From NCBI RefSeq assembly GCF_024763615.1, contig NC_077223.1, positions 69,688,627 through 69,752,626 of the forward strand: a stretch of DNA of 64,000 nt, in the 5' to 3' direction. Positions 24,364 to 35,236 of the stretch are shown here, piece after piece (position 1 is the first letter of the stretch; every line of letters starts with the position of its first letter). The stretch comes from Phlebotomus papatasi (Eukaryota > Arthropoda > Insecta > Diptera > Psychodidae). Under the pieces are notes generated by a model that saw nothing but the letters and a program-made list of their open reading frames with translations, ran no database searches and had not been told where the DNA came from. Made by a program: the position numbers and the translations under genes.

Positions 24364-27300
24364 ATGAAGGAGTTTGTCATCCTCTTGGGTCTTGTCTTAA
24401 TAAAAGACGTTGCCGGTGTAAATTCTTATACGGCTGAAGAAATATCGCCTCATGGAATTGTAGATCTCTGGAACAATTGTAATAGTGACGTAGAAATGGA
24501 GACTTTGGTTGGGAATGATGGAGAGCCCATGAAGCCATTGCTTTCCAATAAGAACGTTGAAGATTGCAAGAATCGTGTGAAGAACAATATTTTTATCTTA
24601 ATCGATAAGAATTCAGTCGAAGACTTTCAAAATATTGAAAATGAATCCTTCATGTATGTCCATGATGCAACAGATGCCATGCTTAATGTGAAGAAAAAAG
24701 AAATTGTTCCACATCACAGCCCCAGTAAGAAAGAATACATGATAGCAGAATTAGTACCAAAACATCTTAAAAAAGTCATTAAAGTTTTGGACTTCAAACC
24801 GATATTACAACCTATATTGAATCCACCAACGCATCATGGTAAGCCCAATTAATTATATATAATTTGTTATTAAATAAAAAAATAGTGTACGTGTATAACG
24901 GCGTTATCACACTTGCACATTAAAATTTTAATGTGATTCACATTAATTGTCGCTTGTGAGCGTCCAAATGTATTATTTGTTTCTTTGAGTCACTTAATAT
25001 TTGGGATTTTTCTATTTATTGATAAAGAAGTGGACTTGGCCTGCAAAAATAAGTTTAAATTTACCTAAACCATAAATATTTTTCACATTGAAAAATTAAA
25101 GAGAAAATCTCATTAATTTTTCGCATTAATGCTATAAATCAATTTATATCAAATTTTGCGGATCAAGTCTACCTTTTTAACAACAAATAGATCCAATTTT
25201 GAATATAAAATGATTCAAACACACAAATTACACGCTTGGACTCTCACCAGCGACAATTAATGTGAATCATATTAAAATTTTAATGTGCAAGTGTGATAAC
25301 ACAGTAAGTAACAGCAGGAGAACAGCCTGGGTCAAAATGTAATACAGTAGAGTCTCCTAAATTCGAACGCTCGGGGGGTATTTTTGACATTTCTCACCTC
25401 CCAAATTCGAACGATTTTTTCAAAACTAACGAAATTGATGTGAGATTAAATTGTACTTTGAATCAAATTCCCGTACTTTCTCGCAAGTCTTAGTGGTAAC
25501 ATATTTCCTTTTCATTTTACACGACCATAATGTATGTAAACATTCAGGAAGAAGCACATAAATACGATTTTCATTCACCAAGAATACGAACTTTCTAACA
25601 TAACCTCACAATTGACTTTTTGAATCCAAACGGCGTTCGAATTTGAGAGATTCAGATTTGAGAGACTCTACTGTACAATGTATATTTCGCACAGTTCATA
25701 TTTTAGTGGCATTTTGAGTATTTGGGCGTTTGGCGTTTTGTGACTGAATCACTCAAAAATTTAATTTTATTCCTTTTTTTTAATAATACCTGAATTTTTG
25801 TACTAGCAACACCCATAATGTTGGAGCACGCGTGAAATTTCGAAATTTAATTTGCTTTAAATTTTTCCAATTTTATTTTTTAAAATGACAGTAATAAGGA
25901 AAAATGTCTTGCTTTAAAACAAGAAATGATGTTTAATATTTTAAGAAATTTTCTAAATATTGCTCACAGTTTTCGATCCTGAGATGGGGATTTTCTTCAG
26001 AGATGAGAGATCATTAAAGTTCTTTCTTTGCAACGAATTCTGCAACATATTATAAAGGTCGTTCTCCCGGATAATTTTTTCCATTTATTTTACTTAATTG
26101 TGTTTCCAAAGTATTTCTTAGGGATCGTGTAGTTCATGTGTTTCCGGATGTCCAGCAGGATGTCAGTGTAGGGCAGTTTTTTTGAGAACTTTTAAAGCAA
26201 TTATTAAACTTTTTAATGATGATCTTTAGAAAAAAAACTAACTTTCTGCAAGGCGGTCTGCTTTTTGGTTTTCATCAGGACCGGAAAGCTCTGGGCAAAC
26301 TCAAAAATGTGTTTTACCTCAGACTGAAAACATTTTAAAGTACAATCATTTGAGATATCCCTCTAAAATCAATTGCCTCAGTAATAGGACACTCACAGAC
26401 AAGGGGTACGAATTCTGAGATTCGTGAGTTTTTCACGTAAGAAACTCACGGATTTTAAATCGTCTTTTGTAAGAGTTTCGTTAAGTTTTCATGTAAAACT
26501 CCTACAGCACCTAAGAAAGCACGGTATAGTTTTTACGAAGGCTTTACAAAACACTTACTAAAGGTGATCTCAGAACCGTGAATTTCTCATGTGAGTAACT
26601 CACGAATCTCGGAATTCATACCAAGGTCTCAGTTTTTCACTTTTCCTTTAGTGGCTTCCATTCTTCAAAGAAGTCATTATAAAGTCCTTAAATAATTCTT
26701 TAATAATAAAAAATTAAATTATCAATACTTTTTATTTTTAATCAATTAAACGATAAATAGGGGTTCAGAAAATCTAAAATTGTAAAATATCTTTAAAATA
26801 GACTTCTTAAGGTAAATAAGTAATAAAGAGTTAGAAAAGCGTCCCTTGCTTTGCGGAATGCTCGAACTTATGAGATAGAACTCTCCGTGAATTATCTTTC
26901 TGCATGTACGTTTTTGGATGTATACTGGTTTATTAACCCTTTAACGACGAGACACTTTTTACGGACTAAAAATCAACAACAAAAATTGTTGATTTTGAGC
27001 TGAGCCGCAGCCGATTGCTTTAGCTGGCGCGCCGGCGCGCAGCCAGCCGCCGACAATTTTTAAATGTTAGCCGCCGCCGCCGAAATTATTTCGGCGCACA
27101 TCTCTAGGCACGGCACCACGAAACACGGAGTAGCACCAAACACTGCGATTTTTTAATCAGATATTCGAATTCAGAGGACAAGACTTAAAGAAATTTATAG
27201 ACGTAATAGGGATGCTTGTCCAATGAAGAAATGGTCGATATAGTCCAAGTAGTGTAGTAATAAAAATTAGTGTTTGGTGTTACCCCGTGTTTGGTGGTGC

Positions 27301-28146
27301 CCCAGTTTCCCCTAGATGCCATAGATCAGTCATATTCATTAAAGGAATATGGGAAGAATATGAGTTTTGCGAACCCTGAAATACTTCTCCTATTCTTCTC
27401 TATTATTTTAATGTACTTATCTTGATAAAATAATTCCCATTTCGAAATTTTTGACCATCGCCGTCTTATTGACATTACTTCTATAAGAAAAAAAAACCTT
27501 TGAAATTTTAATCTTATAATTTTTTTTAGGTGTTTTCACTGCTGATTCTTCGGGTCGATTGACAATTCACTACGATGCGATAACATATATAGATTTCGGT
27601 GCTCATGCAATTTATGAGATTCTCGGATTTAGGAGTACAGGTGATATTACAAAAAATATGTACTATCAGACAGACGAAGAATTAGTTCTATCAAATAAAT
27701 ACATACCGGGCCAATCCTACAACGTTACTTGGAAAACTGCTATGACAACATTTGCAGCTAATGTTCGTTTGACGTTGTGTTCATTTTTCATTGGAAAAAC
27801 TACAGCCACCGTTGCTGCCATTGTAAATAAATCTTTATATTTTATTTCAAAAACTGATACAGTAATATTAAAAAAAAAATTCTTTCAGTTGATTGAGGAA
27901 AAAATTTCCAAAGATACAATTAAAGTTGAGATAATTGAAACCAGTACAACAACCGAGGCACCAGAAACAGAAAAACCCGCTGTTTCAACGACACAGCCGC
28001 CAACAGAAACAACTGGACAAACGCCAACAGGGACACCATGCGAAACGACCACAGAACCAACAGCAACACCAGGAGCAACAAGCAACATAAGAATTACACT
28101 TCTTCTGTTAGTTCTCATCCAGTTAGTACCAATATTTTTTAACTAA
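24364..28146 (+). CDS. Secreted, probably GPI-anchored mucin-stalked glycoprotein, tandem copy 2 (unrecognised family)
   Basis: Exons 24364-24838, 27530-27822 and 27889-28146 encode 341 residues. Intron 2 (66 nt) is a multiple of three and has no in-frame stop, so an unspliced reading stays open, but the exact match of its borders with gene 1 shows it is an intron. Features: signal peptide (FVILLGLVLIKDVAG); block EISPHGIVDLWNNCNS; Cys in NNCNS, EDCKNR and LTLCSF at the same places as gene 1; sequon in YNVTWKT. After the shared EEKISKDTIKVE segment comes a stalk of about 45 residues rich in Thr, Pro and Glu (mucin-like O-glycosylation target), then a hydrophobic tail (ITLLLLVLIQLVPIFF) typical of a GPI signal. 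About half the residues match gene 1. Function unknown; an extracellular surface role is inferred. Confidence 0.85.
24903..25300. mobile_element. Foldback MITE, about 400 bp, inverted ends near 75 bp
   Basis: GTTATCACACTTGCACATTA and the following bases on the left are the reverse complement of the right end, with about 70 of 75 bases pairing. The arms contain TTAAAATTTTAA, itself a palindrome. In intron 1 of glycoprotein gene 2. Confidence 0.75.
25345..25673. mobile_element. Pogo-like MITE (AAATTCGAACGC family), copy 2
   Basis: 329 bp, the same length as copy 1 (22393-22721) and about nine-tenths identical by eye. Ends CAGTAGAGTCTCCTAAAT and GATTTGAGAGACTCTACTG, TA on both sides. Confidence 0.85.
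26405..26622. mobile_element. MITE, 218 bp, GGTACGAATTCTGAGATTC ends
   Basis: Left GGTACGAATTCTGAGATTCG and right CGAATCTCGGAATTCATACC are inverted repeats continuing for about 45 bp. In intron 1 of glycoprotein gene 2. Confidence 0.75.
26936..27115. repeat. Half of a piggyBac-like MITE joined to a GC-rich palindromic patch
   Basis: Begins AACCCTTTAACGACGAGAC as the 4239 element does, then at about 26999 changes abruptly to a GC-rich run with CTGGCGCGCCGGCGCGCAG and CCGCCGCCG, ending GGCGCACATCTCTA. The last word resembles hAT element ends. Very unlike the surrounding AT-rich intron. Confidence 0.45.
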
Positions 28147-28209
28147 AATTTAACATGTAAAAAAAACAAAAAATCTGAGATTTGATCAAAAGAAATCAAA
28201 ATTTTGTTG

Positions 28210-28215
28210 AATAAA
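28210..28215 (+). terminator. Poly(A) signal of glycoprotein gene 2
   Basis: AATAAA 64 nt after the stop codon. Confidence 0.6.
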
Positions 28216-28345
28216 TTGTTAATGTTGACAAAGTATTTTTGTTTTGTTAAAAATTTACCAGAGTTTCACAAAACCTAATTTATTATTGAATACATTAGTC
28301 AAGGTGAAAAATTTGAAAGAAATTCTTTTTTATTGGTTCTGGTTA

Positions 28346-28532
28346 GGGGAAAGCGCGCTACCTTCGGACGACTCAAGCTTCCCACAATTCATTTTTTTTC
28401 TCTATGGTCCTTATGGATTTCACCCATAGCTCTTTTCTGAAAATTTGAGGCATTGCACTAATTTATTTTTAACACATTGATAAAAATTATTTGTGCGAAG
28501 CATAAATCGTCCGAAGGTAGCGCGCTTTCCCC
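28346..28532. mobile_element. MITE, 187 bp, GGGGAAAGCGCGCTACC ends
   Basis: Exact inverted ends of about 25 bp starting GGGGAAAGCGCGCTACCTTC; TA on both sides (28344-28345, 28533-28534). Confidence 0.85.
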
Positions 28533-28534
28533 TA

Positions 28535-29755
28535 CACAATTATACTATCAAAGAGCATTTTCGGAAAATTCTTTATACTTCTTAACCGAATTGCATAGTT
28601 CTAAAAACAGTTTAAAGCGTAAAACCAACCAATTGCTAATTGTAGGCAAACCAACTAAATTTGCTAGTCAAATGTGGAAATTTCGGTAATAAGTTTACGT
28701 CAAAAACAGAAAATTGTGAAAATCCTCAATTATTAAAAAAAATGGGATGTACATTTTTGGTCACTAAACAGTAAAGGGAGTAGCAAAGCGTTCCAGGCTT
28801 TGCGAAATGCTCGAACTTGTGACTTAGATGCTATACCGCGAAAGTACTTTCGCATCATTTACCGTTTACCGGTACTCAACCGATTTGAATCGATTCAGAA
28901 ATGACTTAATAGATTCCACAAAATAGTTTGAAGAGTAATTAAAATTATATTGGAACAAAAATCACTTATCGGTAAATAACCGGTTCATTACCGGTTCACA
29001 ATCGATTTGAACCGACTTATAAATCACTCAAAATATTTCCCAACATTCACCTCAGGAGCAATTTAATTGAATTTCGTATAAAAATTATTTATCGGTTATG
29101 AACCGGTTCATTACCGATTCAAAACCGATTGGAACCTGTTTAGTTTTATCGAAAATGCCAAGATCTTTCCAACGAGCTCGAACATGACCCCATTCGCTTG
29201 ACAAATGCGCTCTCTAGTGTCTTTTTAATCTTTGACCTTGAAAACCCGGTTTTAGGAATGATTCAACGGTATTTTCGTCTAAGGACGAAATGTCCGCCTG
29301 GACATTCTGCCTGAAAATCTCTAAAACAAATCCAAAAATGAAAAAAAATCTCACGACGCGTTTTCGAGCAATACCAAGAAAACATTGGTTTGGAGGGGAG
29401 GGAGAGGGGTGGGGAGAAAATTAGGGGCATGTTAACGATCCTTGGGTCGACTTATGGGGGGGGGGGTCCCCCGAAGGTCTCAAGTCTCTATCTCCAACCG
29501 TTTGGCCTCTAGAGCTGGAGATAGTCGGACAGACAGACGGACAAACAGCGTGACGCCAAAAAACTCGAAACTTCATATTTCATAAATTCTACCAAAATAC
29601 GACTCCTTGGGGGTTAAGGAGTCAAAAAAAATATATATATATACTTTTATATATATTTATATATAACTCAAAATCGAGGGATTACTGCTTTCTCCGTGAA
29701 GTTCGAGCAGTAACAATAAAAAAAAAATATTTGTAATGATTTTTAAACAGCTTTA
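28535..29755. other. Non-coding stretch with repeat pieces
   Basis: 28840-29130 repeats GAACCGGTTCATTACCG-like words several times in both orientations (short degenerate tandem of an ACCGGTT motif). 29390-29600 belongs to the dispersed repeat also found at 41880-42045, ending in a GGACAGACAGACGGACA run. A TA-rich simple repeat lies at 29629-29665. Confidence 0.5.
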
Positions 29756-29757
29756 AG

Positions 29758-29895
29758 GCCTCTACACATTGGGAGCAATTTTTGTCAAAAATTGCATTTT
29801 TGACAGAATTTTGACGTTTCTGCCTACAGCACTGCAGCCAATTTCCTTCAAAAAAGCAATTTTTGACGAAAATTGTGCTCAATGTGTAGACACTT
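29758..29895. mobile_element. MITE, about 138 bp, CTACACATTG ends
   Basis: GCCTCTACACATTGGGAGCA on the left and GCTCAATGTGTAGACAC on the right are inverted; the arms continue into CAATTTTTGTCAAAAATTGC. A half copy is seen near 19929. Confidence 0.65.
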
Positions 29896-29919
29896 TTAAA
29901 TAAAAACTAAAATGCCATA

Positions 29920-30783
29920 GGGGAAGTTTGGTATGCTTCGCACGCGCGAGCCTTCGAACAATCCGAATTTTCTCTTTGTTGGAAAAGACATGAATCCTAA
30001 TTTCTTAGCCATAATATAGGTAATTATAAAACACATCTTTAGAACAAAAATAAGCAGTCTAACCCTTATTTCCTAGGGTCTAGAATCATAAATAGAAAAT
30101 TGGCCCAAAATTGGTAATTTTGATGGCGCACATTTCGTGTGATTTCTTACAACTAAGTTCATTTTCCGAAAAAACCACTTACACCAATGGATGAAGGGTT
30201 AATGTGGGTAGATATTTACGTAATAATGTTTTGCATCGAAGGAAGTTTTTCCCTACTGGCGAAAAACTCCCAAATACTCGAAAGGGTTCAGAGAGACCAA
30301 GAAAATTGAGCTGATAAATTTTTTATGTTGTCGCATTCGAAATCCTCACATTTTAGTCAATTTGTCGACATTCAAATGCAAGAAAAATAGTGCTTCAGAT
30401 AAATGGCGAAAAATTGCTTTAGGGAAAGTCTTTTAGTGATATGATGATTTTCGCGGATTCATGGTTCTTTAATCTAGCAATCGGTAAAAAATATTTAATT
30501 GGGAGGAAGAGCTTTTCCAGGAAAATATGCAATGACGAACCTATACCACCATAGGTTGAACCTTGGCTCCACAGGCAAGGTTCGCACAAATCGGCATACT
30601 TTTTTCATTTTCCTGTCCAGGAAAAATCAGAGATTTTGTGGAAATAAATCAGACACATATAGAAACCCAAAAGACCAGAGAATTTTTGGTGTAGCGTAAT
30701 CTACTGTCCATTTCACAGTTTAGTCAGAAAAAAATCTTAAAAATGGACTTCGAGAAAACGTGCGAACCATGCCTAACTTCCCC
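29920..30783. mobile_element. Non-autonomous DNA transposon, 864 bp, GGGGAAGTTTGG ends
   Basis: GGGGAAGTTTGGTATGCTTC at the left and an imperfect inverted form ending CATGCCTAACTTCCCC at the right, flanked by TA on both sides. No coding frame of note. Confidence 0.75.
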
Positions 30784-30953
30784 TATGGATCATAAAACTC
30801 CTTAATTTTTCCTTTTATTTTTCACTATATTTGAGCATTATTTAAAATTTTGAAATTCTATTTTATATCAATAAAATTTCATTTTAACACAAATATTATG
30901 GTCAAATGCAGAAACTTTAACTCGATTTTCAATTTAAAGTTATTTCACAAGTA

Positions 30954-31170
30954 AGGTAAAGTGCCCTCAATTCGACCGGTAGAGTTATTTATTCAATTTA
31001 TTTATATTTGCACTAATATTTGGCATATGATCTAACATTAATAGGTCAATTATTCCATAAATAAATACGAATTAGTGATAATTTTATAGAAATTCATCAT
31101 TAAAACATTCAAATATTGAAAACCGGTCGAGTCGAGGAACCGGTCGACTCGAGGGCAGGGCACTTTACCT
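30954..31170. mobile_element. MITE, 217 bp, AGGTAAAGTGCCC ends
   Basis: AGGTAAAGTGCCCTC on the left, GGGCACTTTACCT on the right, TA on both sides. Internal CGACCGG and CCGGTCG words are also inverted. Confidence 0.85.
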
Positions 31171-31290
31171 TATGTAGTGGTTAGTCAATTTGTATTTAGT
31201 ATTCAAGATCAATAAATAACAAGATGATATTAATTGCAATGGTTTTCATTTTTCACTGGACTGGCAAACTAATACCATCATTTTGCAGTA

Positions 31291-31972
31291 CACTCTTAGA
31301 AAAGTTTAGACGTGATTACTAATGAAAATTAGTTGTTCGGACGATTATTATCAAATCTATTTAAAATAGTTCTTATATTCTTAAAACATTATACTCATAA
31401 TAAATTTATTAGTAGTGAGAATATAAGACAATATTTACGTGGATAAGTTGCGGCAATTATTTCATAATGCTTTCATACAATTATATTTGCTAGTGTTAAT
31501 TAAATGAAATCATTATCCCAACTAATATTGGTCACTAATTCCTTTTAGTTCTCACAACCAATGTAAATAGATGGGCCTATATTTTCATAAAGTTATGACT
31601 ACTTTTCCAATAGTAAAGAGTGGTTTTTATTTTAGTAATGCGTTGAAGCTCTTTCGAATTTTAAGCAACTAATAAGAAATATGCATCACAATGAATGCTA
31701 TATAGTAACCACAACTAATATAATATAGTTATTACAGCCAATAAGATGGGTATCAACCCCATTTATTTAGTAATTGGAACTAATATGTTATAGTACCCAT
31801 TACTATTTTGATTTAGTTGTGATAACTAAATGAAAAGGATACTTTAACTAACTGTGGTCAACTATTTCATTTAGTTACTCAAACTAAATATATAGTTGGG
31901 TCTATATTTACTATATTTTATAGTTCTAATAACTGCATATGAGCTTGTACGAACTAATTTTTTCTAAGAGTG
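31291..31972. mobile_element. MITE, 682 bp, CACTCTTAGAAAA ends
   Basis: CACTCTTAGAAAA at the left, TTTTTCTAAGAGTG at the right, TA on both sides. The interior is very AT-rich with many ACTAATA/TTAGTTG words in both orientations. Confidence 0.75.
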
Positions 31973-32192
31973 TATTACAGAGCACTTATGGAACCTCTTT
32001 ATGTAAGAAGAGTAGGTAATTGCTAAAATTCTTAATCCAAGTTAAAAAATATTATTCATTAATTAAATAAATTTCTCACTGAAGAGACCGTGCCAAAGAA
32101 TGTAGTGTAGAATGATCAAAAGCATTTTCTTTATAGTAAAACTACTTTTCCCCTGACTGGATGGAGAGTTGAATAAGATTTTTCTCACTTAC

Positions 32193-32230
32193 CTCGGGCC
32201 TGGTTGATCATCTGCCACTGCCACTGGAGT
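32193..32230 (-). other. Short leader-like exon (inverted copy), 38 nt
   Basis: On the minus strand it is preceded by TTCTTGCAG and followed by GTAAGT. An upstream exon ends at 32348 with GTGAGT. The copy at 58298-58329 has the same borders and is 6 nt shorter (one GTGGCA unit). Both contain an ATG. Probably 5' UTR exons of a gene whose body lies elsewhere; no coding continuation was recognised. Confidence 0.45.
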
Positions 32231-32966
32231 CTGCAAGAAAGAAAAAGAGCATTAAGTTTCCCGGAAAATTGATTCGAAATTTTCAGAGGAATTCTTTAAG
32301 AGAACACACTTATTTATCAAGGATAAACAGAATTTTTCGGGACTCACCAGGCCTTCTGAAGATCCTCACTGGAGATGCTGGGGAATTCCCACCAACAGCT
32401 CCCGATGAATCTGATTCTACTCCTCCTTAATTGGGCTCAACAGCGATCTCCAGAGGCACCTTTTTGTGCACATAATAATAAACTTGATTGCACTGGCTTT
32501 CACATTTGCGACTCATGCCTTCCGGAGACCACAAAATACTATTAAGAGCCTCTTCTAATTAGTAGGAGGGCGTGGAAGTGGAGAAATTCGCGCCGAGTTC
32601 TTCTAACTTTACTTTAATTTTTCACTCCCGAAAAGCCCACAAAAAAGTGCTTGTTTTTCTTATTCAAAAACATTTAAAGGCACTTGGGACACTTTTGTAA
32701 TCACGCATATATTATCACTACTATCACTACACTCTTCCCTGTATACTCCCTCTGTCCCGAAATAAGTCGTTCATTCTTTCCCACAAACCGATCCACTAAA
32801 GGACTTCCCGGGAAAATCTGCAATTTATTCACAAAAAAGAAACACTTCACTGAATTACTTTTCACTGACTCAGTCCTGGGATTTTCGAGGCCGCAAAAAA
32901 CGCGCAAAATTGCTCTATGCATTTAGAAAATTTGCATACCCACAGGCGATTTCTTTTGAACGAATC

Positions 32967-33189
32967 TGAGGCCCAATTTTTGAAATTCTCACTCGCACCC
33001 GCGAGCTCTTTAGTGGCCGAGAGAAATCCACTCGCACACCCCGTAAATTCAAATCCTTCTGTAACGACTTCTTTATAACAGAAAGTAGTCGTTGCACGTA
33101 CTGAAGAATTTCCGGGGTGTGCGAGTCAAGTTCTCTCGGCCACTAAAGAGCTCGCGGGTGCGAGTGAGAATTTCAAAAATTGGCCCTCT
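32967..33189. mobile_element. Hairpin element, about 220 bp, 70-bp arms
   Basis: The left arm (CACTCGCACCCGCGAGCTCT and around it) and the right arm are near-exact reverse complements; a second small hairpin sits in the loop (AACGACTT...AGTCGTT). GAACGAAT occurs just outside on both sides (32959-32966 and near 33197), a possible 8-bp target duplication as in hAT elements. GC content is well above the surroundings. Confidence 0.65.
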
Positions 33190-33415
33190 GCTGTAGAACG
33201 AATTTCGCGCGGAGGTAAAGAGTCAAAGCAAAAAGATTCAACTGTTTAGAAGAAATTCATCAACAAACAATACTCTTTGGCCAAAGTTCTTCAAGAAATT
33301 TTTAGAATATTTAAAATTTTTACCTTAATAAAAGAAATTAAAGTTTTATTCTAAAAGGACAAGCATAGAGTCTTCAAATTTTTCGCGTCACGAAATAGTA
33401 TACATTCAAGCGTAT

Positions 33416-35236
33416 TAGGTGAGATTCTTAACAATCTCACCTACTATAATCCTAACAAAATTTCATGTCGTCCGATCGAGCTCAAATTTGGCCAAAATGT
33501 GTTTCAGCACTTCCTGATCACGAATATATATGTGGCTATTTTACGTTCCCGGCCGGCCGGCCGGCCGCTCTTTGGAGCTTAATAGCTCCTAAACTAAAAG
33601 AGATATCGACTTGCGGTTTTCGGCAAAGGTTATATATCGGGTGAAAATTGCAACTTGGTGCATTGACCCCCCACCCCCCACCCCTCCTTCCGCCATTTTG
33701 AAGACCCCCCTTTTTTTGTTTTCCCAATAGCTCCGCCCCTATGGCATCGAGCGGGCTCAAATTTTAGTATGTTATAGCTGGGCCTTAGAGCTTTCCATCA
33801 ATACCAAACTTAAGGTCTACCGACCCCCCTGACCCGAGCTATAAGGGTCCAAAAAAAATTTCTTAAAATGGCCATTACTCCGGTTCTAATTGTCAGAATT
33901 TAAAAAGTGAGGGCTTTTTGGAAAGCTCTCGTGAAATGCCACTTCCCCTTCTAACATCGCAAGTTCATAAAACCACCGCTAGGGGCGCTATTATTAAAAA
34001 GAAAATTTTTAAATCTTATAAGTTAAATAACTCAAAAATTCCATTGTGCATCGGGCTGAAATTTTAGTATGTTGTAGCCGTTGATTATACCTATCAAACA
34101 AAAAAAACCTTAAGTCGATCCATAACCCCTGACCCGAGCTATAAGGGGTCAAAGTTCGAACATTGACCGGCCTCTATCTCCGGTTCTAATTAACATAGCG
34201 ACATAAATTTTACCTTTTTGGTTTCGTCTCAATGAGCACTTTCAGATGGAAGTTCAAAAAGTCACCACAGGTGGCGCTGTGATAGCGTCAAAATTCATCG
34301 AAATTCAAAGTCACTTTTCTCAAAAACGGCATTGTGCAAGTTAATGAAATTTTAGTATGTTGTAGTCCAGTCTAGGACGTTTCCAAAATGGTGCGTATGT
34401 GCGCTGTGGTTTCAATAGAACCGGAGATATGAGGGGTCAAAATTCACGAAATTCAAAAAATCATATCTCCGGTTCTATGTGACCGATTTTGATGAATGAG
34501 GGCTTAAACGAAAGATCTCACCAAATGCTACAACTTTCTAGAATATTTGAACTTCGTGGGACCAACACCAGGGGCGCCACAGTCGAAAAACCAATTTCAA
34601 TATCACATAACCTCAATTATCTCGACTGTCGCTGAACCGATTTTGATAATTACTTCAACATAATTGTAGAGCACATTTGTCTCTACATTTCGTCCATACA
34701 TCATTTTCCACTCAGACTACGCTATCACTCCGATTTTGCCGTTTAAGTGTGAAAAAATTGATTTTTCCAATAATAACGCTTTGAAATCACTCAGATGCCA
34801 ATTTGACTGCCTCTACTCCACAAAGACACTTAAAATATGGTTTTAAATGGAAAGTCCCACAAAATACAACAATTCTTTGATATAGTTGAAGTTCAACAAA
34901 TGACTACTTGGGGCACTCTGGATGAAAAAACGAGTTAAGAAACAAAAAACCTCGATTATCTTGGCTTCTGAGTAATCGATGAGTTCAAGTTCTACGGCAA
35001 AATTATAGAGAACATTCTGGTCTACATTTCACCCATATAACACTTTTCTGTCAGTTCATCCAAATCCTTGATATTTTGGTTTAAATACAAAATTTGTATA
35101 ATTTCACGAATTTGAATCAAGATAACTGAATGGCGTCTCCCAACTTCAGCTCCAAATCGAATTTGCATGCACTCCGAGTTAGCTCACGTTAAGAATCTCA
35201 CCTACATAAGCCGGTTAGGATTATCTGTCCTTTTCA
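33416..35236 (-). repeat. Long non-coding repeat (family A), copy 2
   Basis: Uninterrupted 1.82-kb counterpart of 16589-18863 in inverted orientation. Carries the terminal hairpin at 33418-33442, four degenerate GCGCCAC-containing modules, and a GGCCGGCCGGCCGG run at 33551-33566 where the other copy has a GGACGGACGG run. Confidence 0.75.

Noticed and set aside
28844..29130. Regularly spaced ACCGGTT words, considered as a CRISPR-like array or operator array
   Set aside because: The genome is eukaryotic, spacing is irregular and units are degenerate; most likely decayed repeat DNA.
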